A stretch of DNA of 64,000 nt from CAXXOZ01 sp963676435 (GTDB lineage Bacteria > Bacillota > Clostridia > Lachnospirales > Lachnospiraceae). This document shows positions 45,221-55,313 of the stretch, piece after piece (within the stretch, counting starts at the first letter, position 1; each line of letters begins with the position of its first letter). Position numbers and translations under genes: made by a program. A model generated the notes under the pieces. It was not told the DNA's origin. It saw only the letters and a list, made by a program, of their open reading frames with translations, and did no database searches. Where the stretch lies: NCBI GenBank assembly GCA_963676435.2, contig CAXXOZ010000018.1, positions 428,407 through 492,406 of the forward strand, read 5' to 3'.

Positions 45221-47506
45221 TTATTTTTTTATTGGTATCTCTAATTTACCATCCAGTAAGTACTCTTTATTATACACATTTATTTTAACTGGTTCACCAC
45301 TTTTTAATGTGAAAGTACAGGTTTTTTCTTTCACGGTTACTCTAATTCTTCTATCATGATAGAAAATGCTAAAGAAGTAACCGTTCCATTTTTCAGGTAG
45401 AACAGGGGCAAAGAATATACCTTCTTCTTTAAGCTTAAAGCCTCCAAAACCGTATACAATAACCATATAATTTCCGCCCATATTAGCGGTATGTATTCCA
45501 TCTCTTGTATTGCCATATGAGTCTTTAATATCTAGTTGAATAGTATCGCCAAAGTAAGAAATAGCTTTTTCCATATAACCAAGACGAGCAGCCATAATAC
45601 TAAATATACAACGACTTAGAGATGAATCATGGGTAGTTATTTTTTCATAATATAAAAAACTGTTTCTTATTACTTCTTCTGATTCGACATCGTCAAATAA
45701 GAAATGTGCCAAAACAGTATCTGCCTGTTTACAAATTTGATGACGGTATAAAAACAACGGATGATAATACATAAGTAAAGGGAAGTGCTCTTTAGGTATT
45801 TCTGAAATATCCCATTTCTTTTTTTGTAAAAAGGAGTCATCCTGAGGAGTGATTTTAAGTTCTTCATCATAAGGAAGATACATTTTATCAGCAGCATTTT
45901 TAAATTCTTTGAGTTCTTCCTCTTTTAAATCAATTTTTTGTAGTAGCTTTAAAAAAGTTGGATTAGATTTATATTTTTCAAATATTTTAATTGCCCAATT
46001 CAGGTGATATTTTGCAGAAATATTGGTGTAATAATTGTTGTTAACCACGCAAGTATATTCATCAGGACCAGTTATACTGTTTATGTGGAATTTATCCTTA
46101 TAAAAGTTACCAGTATTTATCCAGATTCTTGCAGTTTCCAATATAATCTCAGCTCCCTTTTCCATTAAGAAATTATCATCATTAGTAGCTAAATAATATG
46201 AGATTACTGAATGAGCGATATCCCCGTTTATGTGATACTGGGCAGAACCAGCAGGATAATAACCAGAGCTTTCTTTGCCCATTATTGTTCGCCAAGGGTA
46301 TAGAGCGCCATCTTCATGTCCCATGAACTGGGCATTATCTTTTGCCTGCGGTAAAGTGTTGTATCTAAAATCAATGAGATTTAAACTAAGTTCAGGATTA
46401 GTAATAGTTAAGAAAGGCTGAATATATATTTCTGTATCCCAAAAATACTGCCCCTCATAACCTTCACCACTTAAGCCTTTAGGAGCGATACTACAGTATT
46501 TATCCTTACCAACAGATTGAATTAACTGGAACAAGTTATACTGTAATGCTAAGTTAGTATCGTTGTCTCCATCTATACCTATGCTACAGTTTTTCCAGTA
46601 ATTGTTTAAAAATTTCTCCTGTTGATTGTAGTAATAACTTAAAGGTTTTTTTAGTGCATTTTCCATTATTTTACACACTTCATCTTTACAGTCTTCATAT
46701 CTTATGGAATCAGTAAATATACAGTATTTAGTTAATACAACAGTTTCATCTTTTTCAATTTCAGTATGCATTACACAGTTAGCATAACTTTGATGAACTA
46801 AAAATTCTCTTGTGGTTTCTTTTGAGAAGAAATTTTTTACGCAACTGGTAACTTCTAGTTCAGAATGATTAGTAGCAGAGTGAATTATTGAACCACCATT
46901 TTTGATTTCGCAGCTGAGAGTTGTAATAGCCTGAAACATCTCACTTGCATTTCTAGGATCGTTTGGATTAAAATAATTAGCTACATCTGCATCATGTCCA
47001 GAAGTTATTGTTATTTCTCCATCATAATTTATTGATGTTAAAATGTATTCTATAGTGAATAAATTTTTTAAATAAAAGGAAGCCATTCTATTAATAGTAA
47101 GTTTGATTTCATGTCCTTTTGGAGATATCCATCCAACTTCTCTTGTAGTTATACCTTTTTTCATATCTAGTTTAATGGAACTATTAACGATGGTACCTTC
47201 TAACATACTAAACTGATCTTCGCCTATCTTTAAGTTTATAGACTGAGTGTTTGCTATATTTAACATAAATTGCTTTATTCTTATCAGCCCAAACAAAGAC
47301 TCAGGTTGATTTATTGGAGCTAAATCATAAAAGCCATTTATATATTGTCCGTATTGAAGTGCGAAATCTTCTGGATAGTCTTCCTCAAAACTATACCTAA
47401 CACCTAAATAGCCATTTGCATTGTGAAAAAGGGCTTCATAAAAGTTTAAATGATAAGAATCAATAACTGGGTTTTTAATTTCAAAAATTGTTGGTTGTTT
47501 GTTCAT
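45221..47506 (-). CDS. Glycoside hydrolase family 65 protein
   Basis: 761 residues, the normal size of maltose, trehalose or kojibiose phosphorylases. Domains: N-terminal beta-sandwich (1-270), linker, (alpha/alpha)6 barrel with QYFWDTEIYIQPFLTITNPE, HEDGALYPWRTIMGKESSG and the general-acid Glu in TGPDEYTCVVNN, and an HTANMGGNYMVIVYGFGGF phosphate-site region near the C-terminus. GGGGAGGTAATGTTAG precedes the ATG. It sits 20 bp after a fused trehalose-6-phosphate synthase/phosphatase, so trehalose or trehalose 6-phosphate is the likely sugar; the acceptor specificity cannot be told from sequence. Confidence 0.88.
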   Translation of the reverse strand: MNKQPTIFEIKNPVIDSYHLNFYEALFHNANGYLGVRYSFEEDYPEDFALQYGQYINGFYDLAPINQPESLFGLIRIKQFMLNIANTQSINLKIGEDQFSMLEGTIVNSSIKLDMKKGITTREVGWISPKGHEIKLTINRMASFYLKNLFTIEYILTSINYDGEITITSGHDADVANYFNPNDPRNASEMFQAITTLSCEIKNGGSIIHSATNHSELEVTSCVKNFFSKETTREFLVHQSYANCVMHTEIEKDETVVLTKYCIFTDSIRYEDCKDEVCKIMENALKKPLSYYYNQQEKFLNNYWKNCSIGIDGDNDTNLALQYNLFQLIQSVGKDKYCSIAPKGLSGEGYEGQYFWDTEIYIQPFLTITNPELSLNLIDFRYNTLPQAKDNAQFMGHEDGALYPWRTIMGKESSGYYPAGSAQYHINGDIAHSVISYYLATNDDNFLMEKGAEIILETARIWINTGNFYKDKFHINSITGPDEYTCVVNNNYYTNISAKYHLNWAIKIFEKYKSNPTFLKLLQKIDLKEEELKEFKNAADKMYLPYDEELKITPQDDSFLQKKKWDISEIPKEHFPLLMYYHPLFLYRHQICKQADTVLAHFLFDDVESEEVIRNSFLYYEKITTHDSSLSRCIFSIMAARLGYMEKAISYFGDTIQLDIKDSYGNTRDGIHTANMGGNYMVIVYGFGGFKLKEEGIFFAPVLPEKWNGYFFSIFYHDRRIRVTVKEKTCTFTLKSGEPVKINVYNKEYLLDGKLEIPIKK

Positions 47507-47526
47507 CTAACATTACCTCCCCAATT

Positions 47527-49716
47527 TTAAGATAAAAAACGATTAAGCAGTTTTCTCATTGATTTCCAAGATTTTACTCTGTTGCCAGCAACTGTATTTC
47601 CGATACCAACTTTAATTGTTAAAGCATCTTCAGGTAAGTTTATAAACATCTCTTCATCTGTACTATCATCACCTGCAGCAAGGACAAAGTCATATGAATT
47701 TTTTTCATATAAAAAAGATGCAGCGTGACCTTTGTTTGCTCGTATATCTTTTACTTCGAGTACTTTATGACCTTCTTGGATCATTAGAGTTGAAGATTTT
47801 ATCATTTCAGAAATTGTTGCTTTTATTTCATTAATTTTTGATGAAACCATATCAGCATCACTTTGACGATAATGCCATACCAATGTATAAGACTTTTCTT
47901 CTACGAAAGATCCTGGTACACGATCAGAGAAAAGCTCAAGAACAGGTCTTATGGTTTCTTTCCACTTATTGTCAAGGTTGGATGTTGATATCCATTCTTT
48001 TTGATCAGGATATTTAATCCATAGTCCATGGCAACCAACAAGGTATAATCCATCAATATCATGGAACCATTCAAATAGTTTAGTTCTTTCTCTTCCTGAA
48101 ATTAAGACTACTGTATTTTTTGGATCAGCTATTAACTGTCTTAATAGTTCTTTTAATTCATCGTCAGGAACAGCAAGAGATGGAGAAGACTTAAAGCCTA
48201 CTAAAGTTCCATCATAGTCTAAATATAAAATTCTTTTTTTAGCCTTTTTATAAAGAATATCTATATCAAGAACTTCTTTATCAATGTTTATTTGTTCTAC
48301 GATAGCTTCTGTAAGGTTTGAAGTGTTTTTTAATGCTTGTATAAACTCATCTGCCCAAAAATTAACATTATAGCGTTGTAAACGGCGATGTAAAGATTGA
48401 TTTTTAGCAATGATTTCTTTTTTTGGCATTGTTAGAGCCTGTTTTATACCAGCGGCTATTGCATTATAGTTATTTGGATTAACTACTACAGCTTCTCCGA
48501 GTTCACTTGCAGCTCCTGCAGTTTCACTAATAACTACCATTCCTAAATAATCATTATGTGCGGCAATATATTCTTTTGCTACAAGATTCATTCCATCTCT
48601 AAGAGGAGTAACTAATAAAACTTCTGATTCTTTATATAGACTAATTAAATCATCCTGAGAAAAAGAACGATAAAAGAACCAGACTGGCATCCAGCTAATT
48701 GTTCCAAACTCTCCATTTGTCTCACTTACATTTTCTTTTATCTCTTTTAATAAGGAATCATATGAATCAATAGTTTCTCTTGAAGGAGCTACGATTAATA
48801 TTAACCTTACCTGCCCAATAAATTCAGGATAATTTTTTAAGAATTTTGAGAAAGCTTTAATTCGTTGAGGAATCCCTTTAGTGTAGTCCAACCTATCGAT
48901 AGATATAATATTTTTAGTTTGGTGGAATTCTTCTAAATCGATTTCAAGTGTTGAAAGATTACTTTGTTTATCTTTTGTTGCAAATCGCTCATAATCAATC
49001 CCCATAGGAAATGCTTCCACTTTTATAACTCTGTCTTCGTGGCTTATTACATTTAGATCGTTTTCCAACCCTAATATATTTCTAACACAATTTAGAAAAT
49101 GCCTAACATAACTATAGGTATGAAAACCTATCAAATCAGAACCTAATAATCCTAACAGAATTTCTTCCCTCCATATCAACAAACGAAATATTTCATATGA
49201 AGGAAATGGAATGTGTAGGAAAAATCCAATTTTAACATTTGGATGTGAATCTTTTAGCATTTGCGGAAGTAGCATTAACTGATAATCATGCACCCATATA
49301 ATTGAGTCATCTTCAAGCAAAGGAATTATACTTTCATAGAATTTTTTATTTACAAGCTTATAACCTTCCCATGCGTCAAAATCATATTTTACATCACTAT
49401 TGAAATAATGAAATAGTGGCCACAATGTGGAGTTTGAGAAACCGAAATAGAATAGATTCATTTCTTCTTCTGATAAAAAAACTGGCAGGCATTGATATTT
49501 TTTGGTTAAAGTTTTATTTATTTCTTTCTCTTCTTTAGAATCTATATTATCAGAATTTAATCCAGGCCATCCAACCCATACACTATCAGCATCTTGATGA
49601 TAGCTTTTTAGACCTGTTGAAAGTCCTCCGATACTTTCTTGATAAGAAAAATTGTCATCTTCATCTTTTTTTACTGTAACAGGTAAACGGTTGGAAACAA
49701 TAATTGTCTTACTCAT
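47527..49716 (-). CDS. Fused trehalose-6-phosphate synthase/phosphatase
   Basis: 729 residues in two parts. Residues 1-460: GT20 synthase (OtsA) with IIVSNRLPVTV, IDRLDYTKGIPQRI and LVTPLRDGMNLVAKEY. Residues about 490-729: HAD-family phosphatase (OtsB) with ILYLDYDGTLVGFKSSP, VLISGRERTKLFEW and LAAGDDSTDEEMF. It makes trehalose 6-phosphate from UDP-glucose and glucose 6-phosphate, then removes the phosphate. AGGAGGTAAGTT before ATG. The gene and the GH65 gene form a minus-strand pair, which could make and recycle trehalose as a compatible solute or storage sugar. Confidence 0.92.
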   Translation of the reverse strand: MSKTIIVSNRLPVTVKKDEDDNFSYQESIGGLSTGLKSYHQDADSVWVGWPGLNSDNIDSKEEKEINKTLTKKYQCLPVFLSEEEMNLFYFGFSNSTLWPLFHYFNSDVKYDFDAWEGYKLVNKKFYESIIPLLEDDSIIWVHDYQLMLLPQMLKDSHPNVKIGFFLHIPFPSYEIFRLLIWREEILLGLLGSDLIGFHTYSYVRHFLNCVRNILGLENDLNVISHEDRVIKVEAFPMGIDYERFATKDKQSNLSTLEIDLEEFHQTKNIISIDRLDYTKGIPQRIKAFSKFLKNYPEFIGQVRLILIVAPSRETIDSYDSLLKEIKENVSETNGEFGTISWMPVWFFYRSFSQDDLISLYKESEVLLVTPLRDGMNLVAKEYIAAHNDYLGMVVISETAGAASELGEAVVVNPNNYNAIAAGIKQALTMPKKEIIAKNQSLHRRLQRYNVNFWADEFIQALKNTSNLTEAIVEQINIDKEVLDIDILYKKAKKRILYLDYDGTLVGFKSSPSLAVPDDELKELLRQLIADPKNTVVLISGRERTKLFEWFHDIDGLYLVGCHGLWIKYPDQKEWISTSNLDNKWKETIRPVLELFSDRVPGSFVEEKSYTLVWHYRQSDADMVSSKINEIKATISEMIKSSTLMIQEGHKVLEVKDIRANKGHAASFLYEKNSYDFVLAAGDDSTDEEMFINLPEDALTIKVGIGNTVAGNRVKSWKSMRKLLNRFLS

Positions 49717-49888
49717 AACTTACCTCCTAAACAAGTATTTAATGTATTTTATGCCATATTAAGTATACTATAACATAAATTGACAGATAACCATAGTCAA
49801 CTTGCTCTATTTATTAGAAATATGTGTCTTTACTATTCAAAAAAGTTTTGTACATGATATAATCAATATAAAAAATATGGAGGGGTAT

Positions 49889-52123
49889 ATGGAGTCAATA
49901 ATAAATGATAAAGCTTTTACTTACAGTGAAGCTAAAGATTATGCATTAAAGAACAATCAAGAAGTTATTCCGACATTTTGTTCCATGTGCGGGCCAACAG
50001 CAGGTTGTGGAATTTATGCTTTTGTAAAAGACGGTGTTTTTAAAAGTGTAGCGGGTATGTCAGAGTGTCCTATTAATAAAGGTGGATTATGTGCAAAGAG
50101 CCATGCTTCACCTGGATGGTTGTATTCACCTGACAGATTAAAAAAACCTTTGATGCGTATAGGGGAAAAAGGAGAAGGATTATTTAAAGAAATAAGTTGG
50201 GATGAAGCTTTAAATATTATCTCAAAAAAGTTAATAGAGCAGAAAAAAAAATTTGGTCCAGAGTCATTGGCGATACTTTCTCCTGCAAGAAGGTCATATA
50301 GTGAATATATTCAAAGATTTTTAATAGCTCATGGTAGTCCTAATTATGGTCATAGTGGAATATGCGCAATGCAAAGAGCTTTTGCATTTTCGTATACTAT
50401 TGGATGTGGATTTCCAATGGGAGATTATAGAAATTCAGATTTAATAATACTTTGGGGAAGACAGCCTATATATTCAGGTCCTGCTATGGGTCTGGCAAAA
50501 GATTTGATTGCAGCGAAAAAAAGAAAGGCAAAAATAGTTGCAATAAAACCTTCAGTAGAGCCTGATGTAGGCATGGCTGACGAATGGTTGCCAATACGAC
50601 CAGGAACAGATGCAGCTTTAGTTCTTTCGATGCTAAATGTTGTAATCAGTGAAAAACTTATAGATGAAGAATTTGTAGAAAAATGGTGCTATGGTTTTGA
50701 TGAATTAAAAGAACATGTAAAAAAATATACACCAGAATGGGGAGAAAGAATAACAGGTGTTCCTAAAAAACAAATTATTGAAATATCAAGACTATATTCC
50801 ACTACTAAAGCAGCTCTAATAGATTTGGGAAATGGAGTTGAACACAGTCCGACTTCAAGTGATGCGATAAGAGGTGTGTCTATTTTAATGGCAATAACGG
50901 GTCATTTAGATAGAAAAGGCTGTAATATGTTAATGCCAGGAATGAGATTTGATATGCCTCAGCCTAAATCATTAAATTTATTTGACAGATATAATAAGGA
51001 AATGGTAGATAAGCTTGTAGGTCCCGAGTTTCCAAAAGAATTTCAACCTTTCTTAGAAGGAACATCTTCTGCATATTATAGAATATTTGAAAGTGTATTA
51101 ACCAAAAAACCATATCAAATAAAAACAATTATTTCCCCGGGGACTCAACCCTCAGTTAGTACAAGGGGCAGTAAAAATGTAATTGAAGCATTAAAGAAGC
51201 TTGATTTTTATGTAGTTGTGGATGTTACAAGAACAGCTGATATGGCTTATGCAGACATAGTACTCCCTACTTGTACACCTTATGAATCGGATCATCCTTT
51301 TGAAGTTAGAGGAAACTGGATAATGGCTAGAAATAAAGTAGTAGAGCCACTGGATGATTATAAATCTATTTATGAATTTTTTATTGAACTCGGTGAAAGA
51401 ATGGGGTATGGTGAGGACTTTTGGAACGGAAGTATCGATGAATGTCAGAATGATTTATTAGCTCCATTTGATATGACAGTCAAGGAACTTAGAAATTATA
51501 AAACAGGAAGGTTTTATGATGTTTTGCCAGGAGAAAAGAAATTCGAAAATTATGAATTAGTTTTTAATAGAAATAACACAAGATTATCAGGTGGTAAATT
51601 TTTAGAACAGGGCAAAGTAGCTTTATATAATACTATATTTGAAAAACATGGGTTTAGTGCAATGCCTGAGTGGCATGAACCACCAGAAAGCCTCACAGAT
51701 GAAAGTGAAACATATAAAAAATATCCTTTAATTTTAAGTGATTACCATACATCAAAGGTTTATTCAGCTGCATGGCAAAGAAATGTGCCTTATTTAAGAG
51801 AAATCGAAAAAAATCCAGTTCTACATATTCATCCAGAAACTGCAAAAGCAAGAAATATTAAGAATGATGATTGGATAAAAGTCGAGTCACCAAATGGCTG
51901 GATAAAAGTTAAAGCTGAACTTTATCCAGGTATAAGACCAGACACAGTAATGGTACTTCATGGATGGTGGCAGGGTTGTAAGGAATTAGGTATAGAGGAC
52001 TATCCATTACTAGACGGAGGAGCAAATGTTAATGTAATGTATGGAGTGGAAGAAAATGCTTATGATCCATTAATAACTGCTATGTGTAGCCAAACTTTAG
52101 TGGAGGTATCTAAATATGAATAA
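49889..52123 (+). CDS. Molybdopterin-dependent oxidoreductase (DMSO reductase family)
   Basis: 744 residues, cytoplasmic (no twin-arginine signal). N-terminal 4Fe-4S site C31-x2-C34-x5-C40-x27-C68 in FCSMCGPTAGCGIYAF and KGGLCAKSH, then the molybdopterin-binding regions (LIILWGRQPIYSGPA; EWLPIRPGTDAALVLSMLNV; a Cys in GHSGICAMQRAF as likely metal ligand) and the dinucleotide-binding domain at the end (ILSDYHTSKVYSAAW). Family members reduce or oxidise small molecules, such as DMSO, thiosulfate or formate; the substrate is unclear. Start 49889 follows AATATGGAGGGG. It overlaps the Fe-S subunit by 8 bp and the two form one enzyme. Confidence 0.85.
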   Translation: MESIINDKAFTYSEAKDYALKNNQEVIPTFCSMCGPTAGCGIYAFVKDGVFKSVAGMSECPINKGGLCAKSHASPGWLYSPDRLKKPLMRIGEKGEGLFKEISWDEALNIISKKLIEQKKKFGPESLAILSPARRSYSEYIQRFLIAHGSPNYGHSGICAMQRAFAFSYTIGCGFPMGDYRNSDLIILWGRQPIYSGPAMGLAKDLIAAKKRKAKIVAIKPSVEPDVGMADEWLPIRPGTDAALVLSMLNVVISEKLIDEEFVEKWCYGFDELKEHVKKYTPEWGERITGVPKKQIIEISRLYSTTKAALIDLGNGVEHSPTSSDAIRGVSILMAITGHLDRKGCNMLMPGMRFDMPQPKSLNLFDRYNKEMVDKLVGPEFPKEFQPFLEGTSSAYYRIFESVLTKKPYQIKTIISPGTQPSVSTRGSKNVIEALKKLDFYVVVDVTRTADMAYADIVLPTCTPYESDHPFEVRGNWIMARNKVVEPLDDYKSIYEFFIELGERMGYGEDFWNGSIDECQNDLLAPFDMTVKELRNYKTGRFYDVLPGEKKFENYELVFNRNNTRLSGGKFLEQGKVALYNTIFEKHGFSAMPEWHEPPESLTDESETYKKYPLILSDYHTSKVYSAAWQRNVPYLREIEKNPVLHIHPETAKARNIKNDDWIKVESPNGWIKVKAELYPGIRPDTVMVLHGWWQGCKELGIEDYPLLDGGANVNVMYGVEENAYDPLITAMCSQTLVEVSKYE

Positions 52124-52622
52124 TACAGAGCTTGGTTTTGTTTTTAATAAAGAAAATTGTATACAATGCATGGGATGTGAAGTCGCCTGTAAAAATTGGA
52201 ATCAGGTTGAATTAGGAATTAAAAAAAGAAGTGTTTATAATATATGGATTGGAAGTTTTCCAAAAGTTAAATCAGAGACTCTGAGTATTTCATGTCAACA
52301 CTGTATAAATCCTAAATGTGTGGATGTCTGTCCGACAAACGCAATAGTTAAAGATATGGTATCTGGTATAGTTTCGGTTATAGAAGATAAATGCATTGGT
52401 TGTAAAAAGTGTTTAAAAGCCTGTGAGTATGATGTACCACAATTTAACTCTTTTGGGAAAATGATTAAGTGTGATATGTGTATAGGGGCAACTGAAAATA
52501 ATACACCACCCTGCGTAAAGAGCTGTCCAACAAATGCAATAGAGATAAGAGAATTAAAAACAGAAGAAAAAAAAGAAATAGAGAATAGTGTATTAAAAGC
52601 TTATAAAAAGCTTAGAGTTTAA
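52116..52622 (+). CDS. Four-cluster 4Fe-4S subunit (DmsB-like)
   Basis: 168 residues with four 4Fe-4S motifs: CIQCMGCEVACKNW, CQHCINPKCVDVCPTNA, CIGCKKCLKACEYD and CDMCIGATENNTPPCVKSCP. This is the electron-transfer subunit of molybdoenzymes such as DmsB/PhsB, but without a signal or membrane anchor. Overlaps the catalytic subunit gene, so the pair is co-translated. A broken membrane protein lies convergently downstream. A strong terminator follows. Confidence 0.9.
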   Translation: MNNTELGFVFNKENCIQCMGCEVACKNWNQVELGIKKRSVYNIWIGSFPKVKSETLSISCQHCINPKCVDVCPTNAIVKDMVSGIVSVIEDKCIGCKKCLKACEYDVPQFNSFGKMIKCDMCIGATENNTPPCVKSCPTNAIEIRELKTEEKKEIENSVLKAYKKLRV

Positions 52623-52641
52623 TCTTAAAAATAAATCCAAC

Positions 52642-52672
52642 AAAAAATGACACCCATTGGGTGTCATTTTTT
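52642..52672. terminator. Bidirectional terminator
   Basis: AAAAAATGACACCC pairs perfectly with GGGTGTCATTTTTT over a 3-base loop; A and T runs on both sides serve the converging Fe-S gene and the minus-strand membrane gene. Confidence 0.92.
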
Positions 52673-52676
52673 GAAA

Positions 52677-53861
52677 CTAACTTTTAACTAAATGTTTTTT
52701 ATTTACTCTATACAAAGTTAAAATTGTTTTGATTTGTATAAAAAGTAGTGGCAGAATTATTATAAAATAGATGGGAGAAAACTTTGTTATTACTCCTGTT
52801 TTTACGAAAGCCCACTCTAGGAAAAACATTCCAAGAACAAAGGCTGCAACACCTGGACATATAAGTGAATAACTACCTGGACTTTTGTCTTTTCCTTTTA
52901 CATAGTTTTTAAAGTATCCTGTTCTTTTTAAAAGCTTATATCCTAGAAGACCTGATAATATTTGGATGCTTATTAAGGATGATAATGCTACAATTATAAC
53001 TATTGGATTTGGATTAGTTTCTAAAAAGTTATGAGAAATCCCGGAAATTACTCTAACACTTGTAATACCAAGTAGTGTCATAATAGGTATGAAAATCCAA
53101 ACAGTAGGTGTGCCTTCTGTAGAAATACCATTTTTGAATATAGATTTAATTCCAAGAACCAATAATATAAGTCATTGTGGTAACACTAAATGCAGCGAAA
53201 ATTAATGAACCTATTAAACCTATAAGAGAAACAAGTTTTACATGACTCATAGCCGGCAGAAAGCTCCAAAACCTACAGCAACCATTGCAAAAGCAAAGCT
53301 AATAAGTAGCTGGCTGAATAATTATTATTTTTTTCAAAACTAAATGAGGATTTTACCATTATATTTGTAAAATAACCTGAAAATAGATATAAAGCATAGA
53401 TTCCGATTAATCCATATGCTAATAATGCAAAAGGAAATAGCATTTCTACTATGTTCCATAAACCTGGAACAAAAACTGCTCCTATAATGAAAAGGACATT
53501 TATAGTCATTCCTAAAGTTAAAGGTATTGACATTAAAGTTACTTCACTATTTGTTCCTTTGATTTTTTCAAGCTCTCCTGATTTTTTTAAATTTATATAT
53601 GATACTATGTTTTTTACTAAAAGCTGTAAATGTCTAAAAGTAAAAAAGACAATTCCTAATAAAGCTATTGTGATAATTAAAGTTAGATATGAAAAAGGTT
53701 CATTAAAAAAGTTAAATAAATGATTGAATGTAGGTATAGGTGTATCAGGATGTTTAATCATGAACATTAGGTACATGAAAAATGAAACAGCTAAGCCTCC
53801 ATTTCCAAGTGATGATAAAAAAATAGATTGGTTGGTATTCCTTAGTAAATTTTTTTGTCAT
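52677..53861 (-). pseudogene. Multi-pass membrane protein, several frameshifts
   Basis: Pieces on the minus strand assemble as one protein of about 390 residues: LSSLGNGGLAVSFFMYLMF, MIKHPDTPIPTFNHLFNFF, LTLGMTINVLFIIGAVFVPG, FAFAMVAVGFGAF, LPAMSHVKLVSLIGLIGSL, IFAAFSVTTMTYI, then VLGIKSIFKNGISTEGTP and GVAAFVLGMFFLEWAF. Frame is lost near 53850 (A run), near 53250-53340 (twice) and near 53165. AAGGAGCAAAAAT lies before ATG 53861. The repeated shifts mean no product as given. The order of motifs resembles the TsoY/TDT-like family of membrane proteins, but this is a weak match. Confidence 0.5.
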
Positions 53862-53955
53862 ATTTTTGCTCCTTATTATTAGTTTTTTTGAAAGTATATA
53901 GAAAATTTAATTTTCTAACTGTAACTAAATCACAAAAAGTTCATTATCAATATAT

Positions 53956-53986
53956 TGACATTTAGTCTAACCAAGGTGTTATTATT
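53956..53986 (+). promoter_or_regulatory. Promoter upstream of the third PucR gene
   Basis: TTGACA (53956-53961) with TATTAT (53981-53986) 19 bp away, or TGTTAT 16 bp away. The start would lie near 53992, giving a leader with a terminator-like hairpin. Confidence 0.5.
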
Positions 53987-54003
53987 GCAGATGAAATAAC
54001 GAA

Positions 54004-54034
54004 GGCGTTACCTTTTGGGGTAGCGCCATTTTTT
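54004..54034 (+). terminator. Terminator-like leader hairpin before the third PucR gene
   Basis: GGCGTTACC (54004-54012) and GGTAGCGCC (54019-54027), one wobble pair, then A and six T. It stands in the leader 30 bp before the regulator, so it may act as an attenuator; it could instead terminate readthrough from upstream. Confidence 0.6.
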
Positions 54035-54066
54035 CATTTCATTATATTTATAGAAAGTGTGATTAT

Positions 54067-55223
54067 ATGGCAATAACAGTTGAAAAAATGGTGAAAAATG
54101 CATCTTTTTTATATAAGATGAAATTCATATCATGGAAAAAATGGTATGAACAATGTTGTTAAATGGGTTCATATTATTGAAGATGATCAGGTAAGTTCTT
54201 TTTTACATGGAAATGAACTTGTCTTTACAGGTGGTATTTTAAATAGAAGTGAAGACTGGCTTTTGAACTTTGCAAAAAAACTCTATGAAGCAGGTGCTAG
54301 TGCTTTTGTAGTAAATATTGGACCACATACAAAAGAAATATCTAAGGAAGTAATTGATTATTGTGAAGAGGTTAATATGCCTCTATTCACTATACCATGG
54401 GAAACCAGAATGGTAGATATGACAAGAGATTTCTGTCATAAGATTATAAAAAATGACCAAGTAGAAACAGGGATAACTACTACTATAAAAAATATTATTT
54501 TTGGCTCAGGAGATAATGAAGACGATATTCATCAAATGGAACATTTTGGATATAACAGAAGTGGCAAATATACATTTTTGTGTATGGATTTTGATGAAAG
54601 AGAAATAAATGACAAAAAATATAGAAAGTATTTCCCTAAGTGCTGAAAGAATTGCTAGTGAAAAGAATGATTTATTTATAAGGTTTATGCACAACAATAG
54701 CATGATATATCTCTTGCCAGATTATAGTGATGAAGAGGTTGAAAGTTTTATAAAAGAATTTTTAAATATAACTTTGGTTAAAAATAAAAAAAGATTTATA
54801 AATATCGGAGTTAGTACCAATCAGATTGGGTTATGTAATCAGGAAAAAAACTTTGAAAAAGCTTTTTCGGCAATGCAAATGGCCAAGAACAGAAATGAAA
54901 CCTTGGTATATTATGATAAATTAGATATTTATAGATTACTCTATTCTGTTAGTGAAAAATCTGTTTTAAGAGGTGTTTATCACGAGACTATAGGAAAGCT
55001 AGAAGTATATGATAAAGAAAATGATACAGATCTAATGAACCTTTTAAAAACATATTTAGAAAACAATGGAAGCCTTCAACTTGTTTCAGAAAAACTATTT
55101 GTACATAGAAATACAGTAACCAATCAGCTTAAAAGGATAGAAAAAATTATAGGAAGAAATCCTTTAGAATTAGAAGATAAAATAATGTTATTTTTAGGTT
55201 TATATATAAAAGATATGCTTTGA
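54067..55223 (+). pseudogene. PucR-type regulator of the pyrimidine cluster, two frameshifts
   Basis: If intact about 385 residues. N-terminal sensory domain: MAITVEKMVKNASFLYKMKF, then after removing one T near 54134 GMNNVVKWVHIIEDDQVSSF and HGNELVFTGGILN. A second shift in the A run at about 54614-54619 separates EREINDK from NIESISLSAERIAS. The C-terminal helix-turn-helix is intact: NNGSLQLVSEKLFVHRNTVT and NQLKRIEKIIGRNP. The N-terminal part matches the PucR purine-catabolism sensor domain. It lies upstream of the aminotransferase and ABC genes and likely activates them when pyrimidine or beta-alanine is present. Confidence 0.75.
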
Positions 55224-55240
55224 TGTGCAAGTGCACAATC
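55222..55240. promoter_or_regulatory. Inverted repeat upstream of the aminotransferase promoter
   Basis: GATGTGCA-AG-TGCACAATC is an imperfect 8-bp inverted repeat ending 19 bp before the -35 box. It contains TGTGCAAGTG (55224-55233), found on the opposite strand in the first PucR promoter. Position upstream of -35 fits an activator site. Confidence 0.45.
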
Positions 55241-55259
55241 AAAATTGTAGGTTTGTTAA

Positions 55260-55288
55260 TTGAAAACCATTTCACCTAATAATATAAT
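55260..55288 (+). promoter_or_regulatory. Promoter of the aminotransferase operon
   Basis: TTGAAA (55260-55265) and TATAAT (55283-55288), 17 bp apart. The transcript would begin near 55295, about 73 bp before the aminotransferase ATG. Confidence 0.75.
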
Positions 55289-55313
55289 AGCCACATGTTA
55301 AAAAACAATAATA

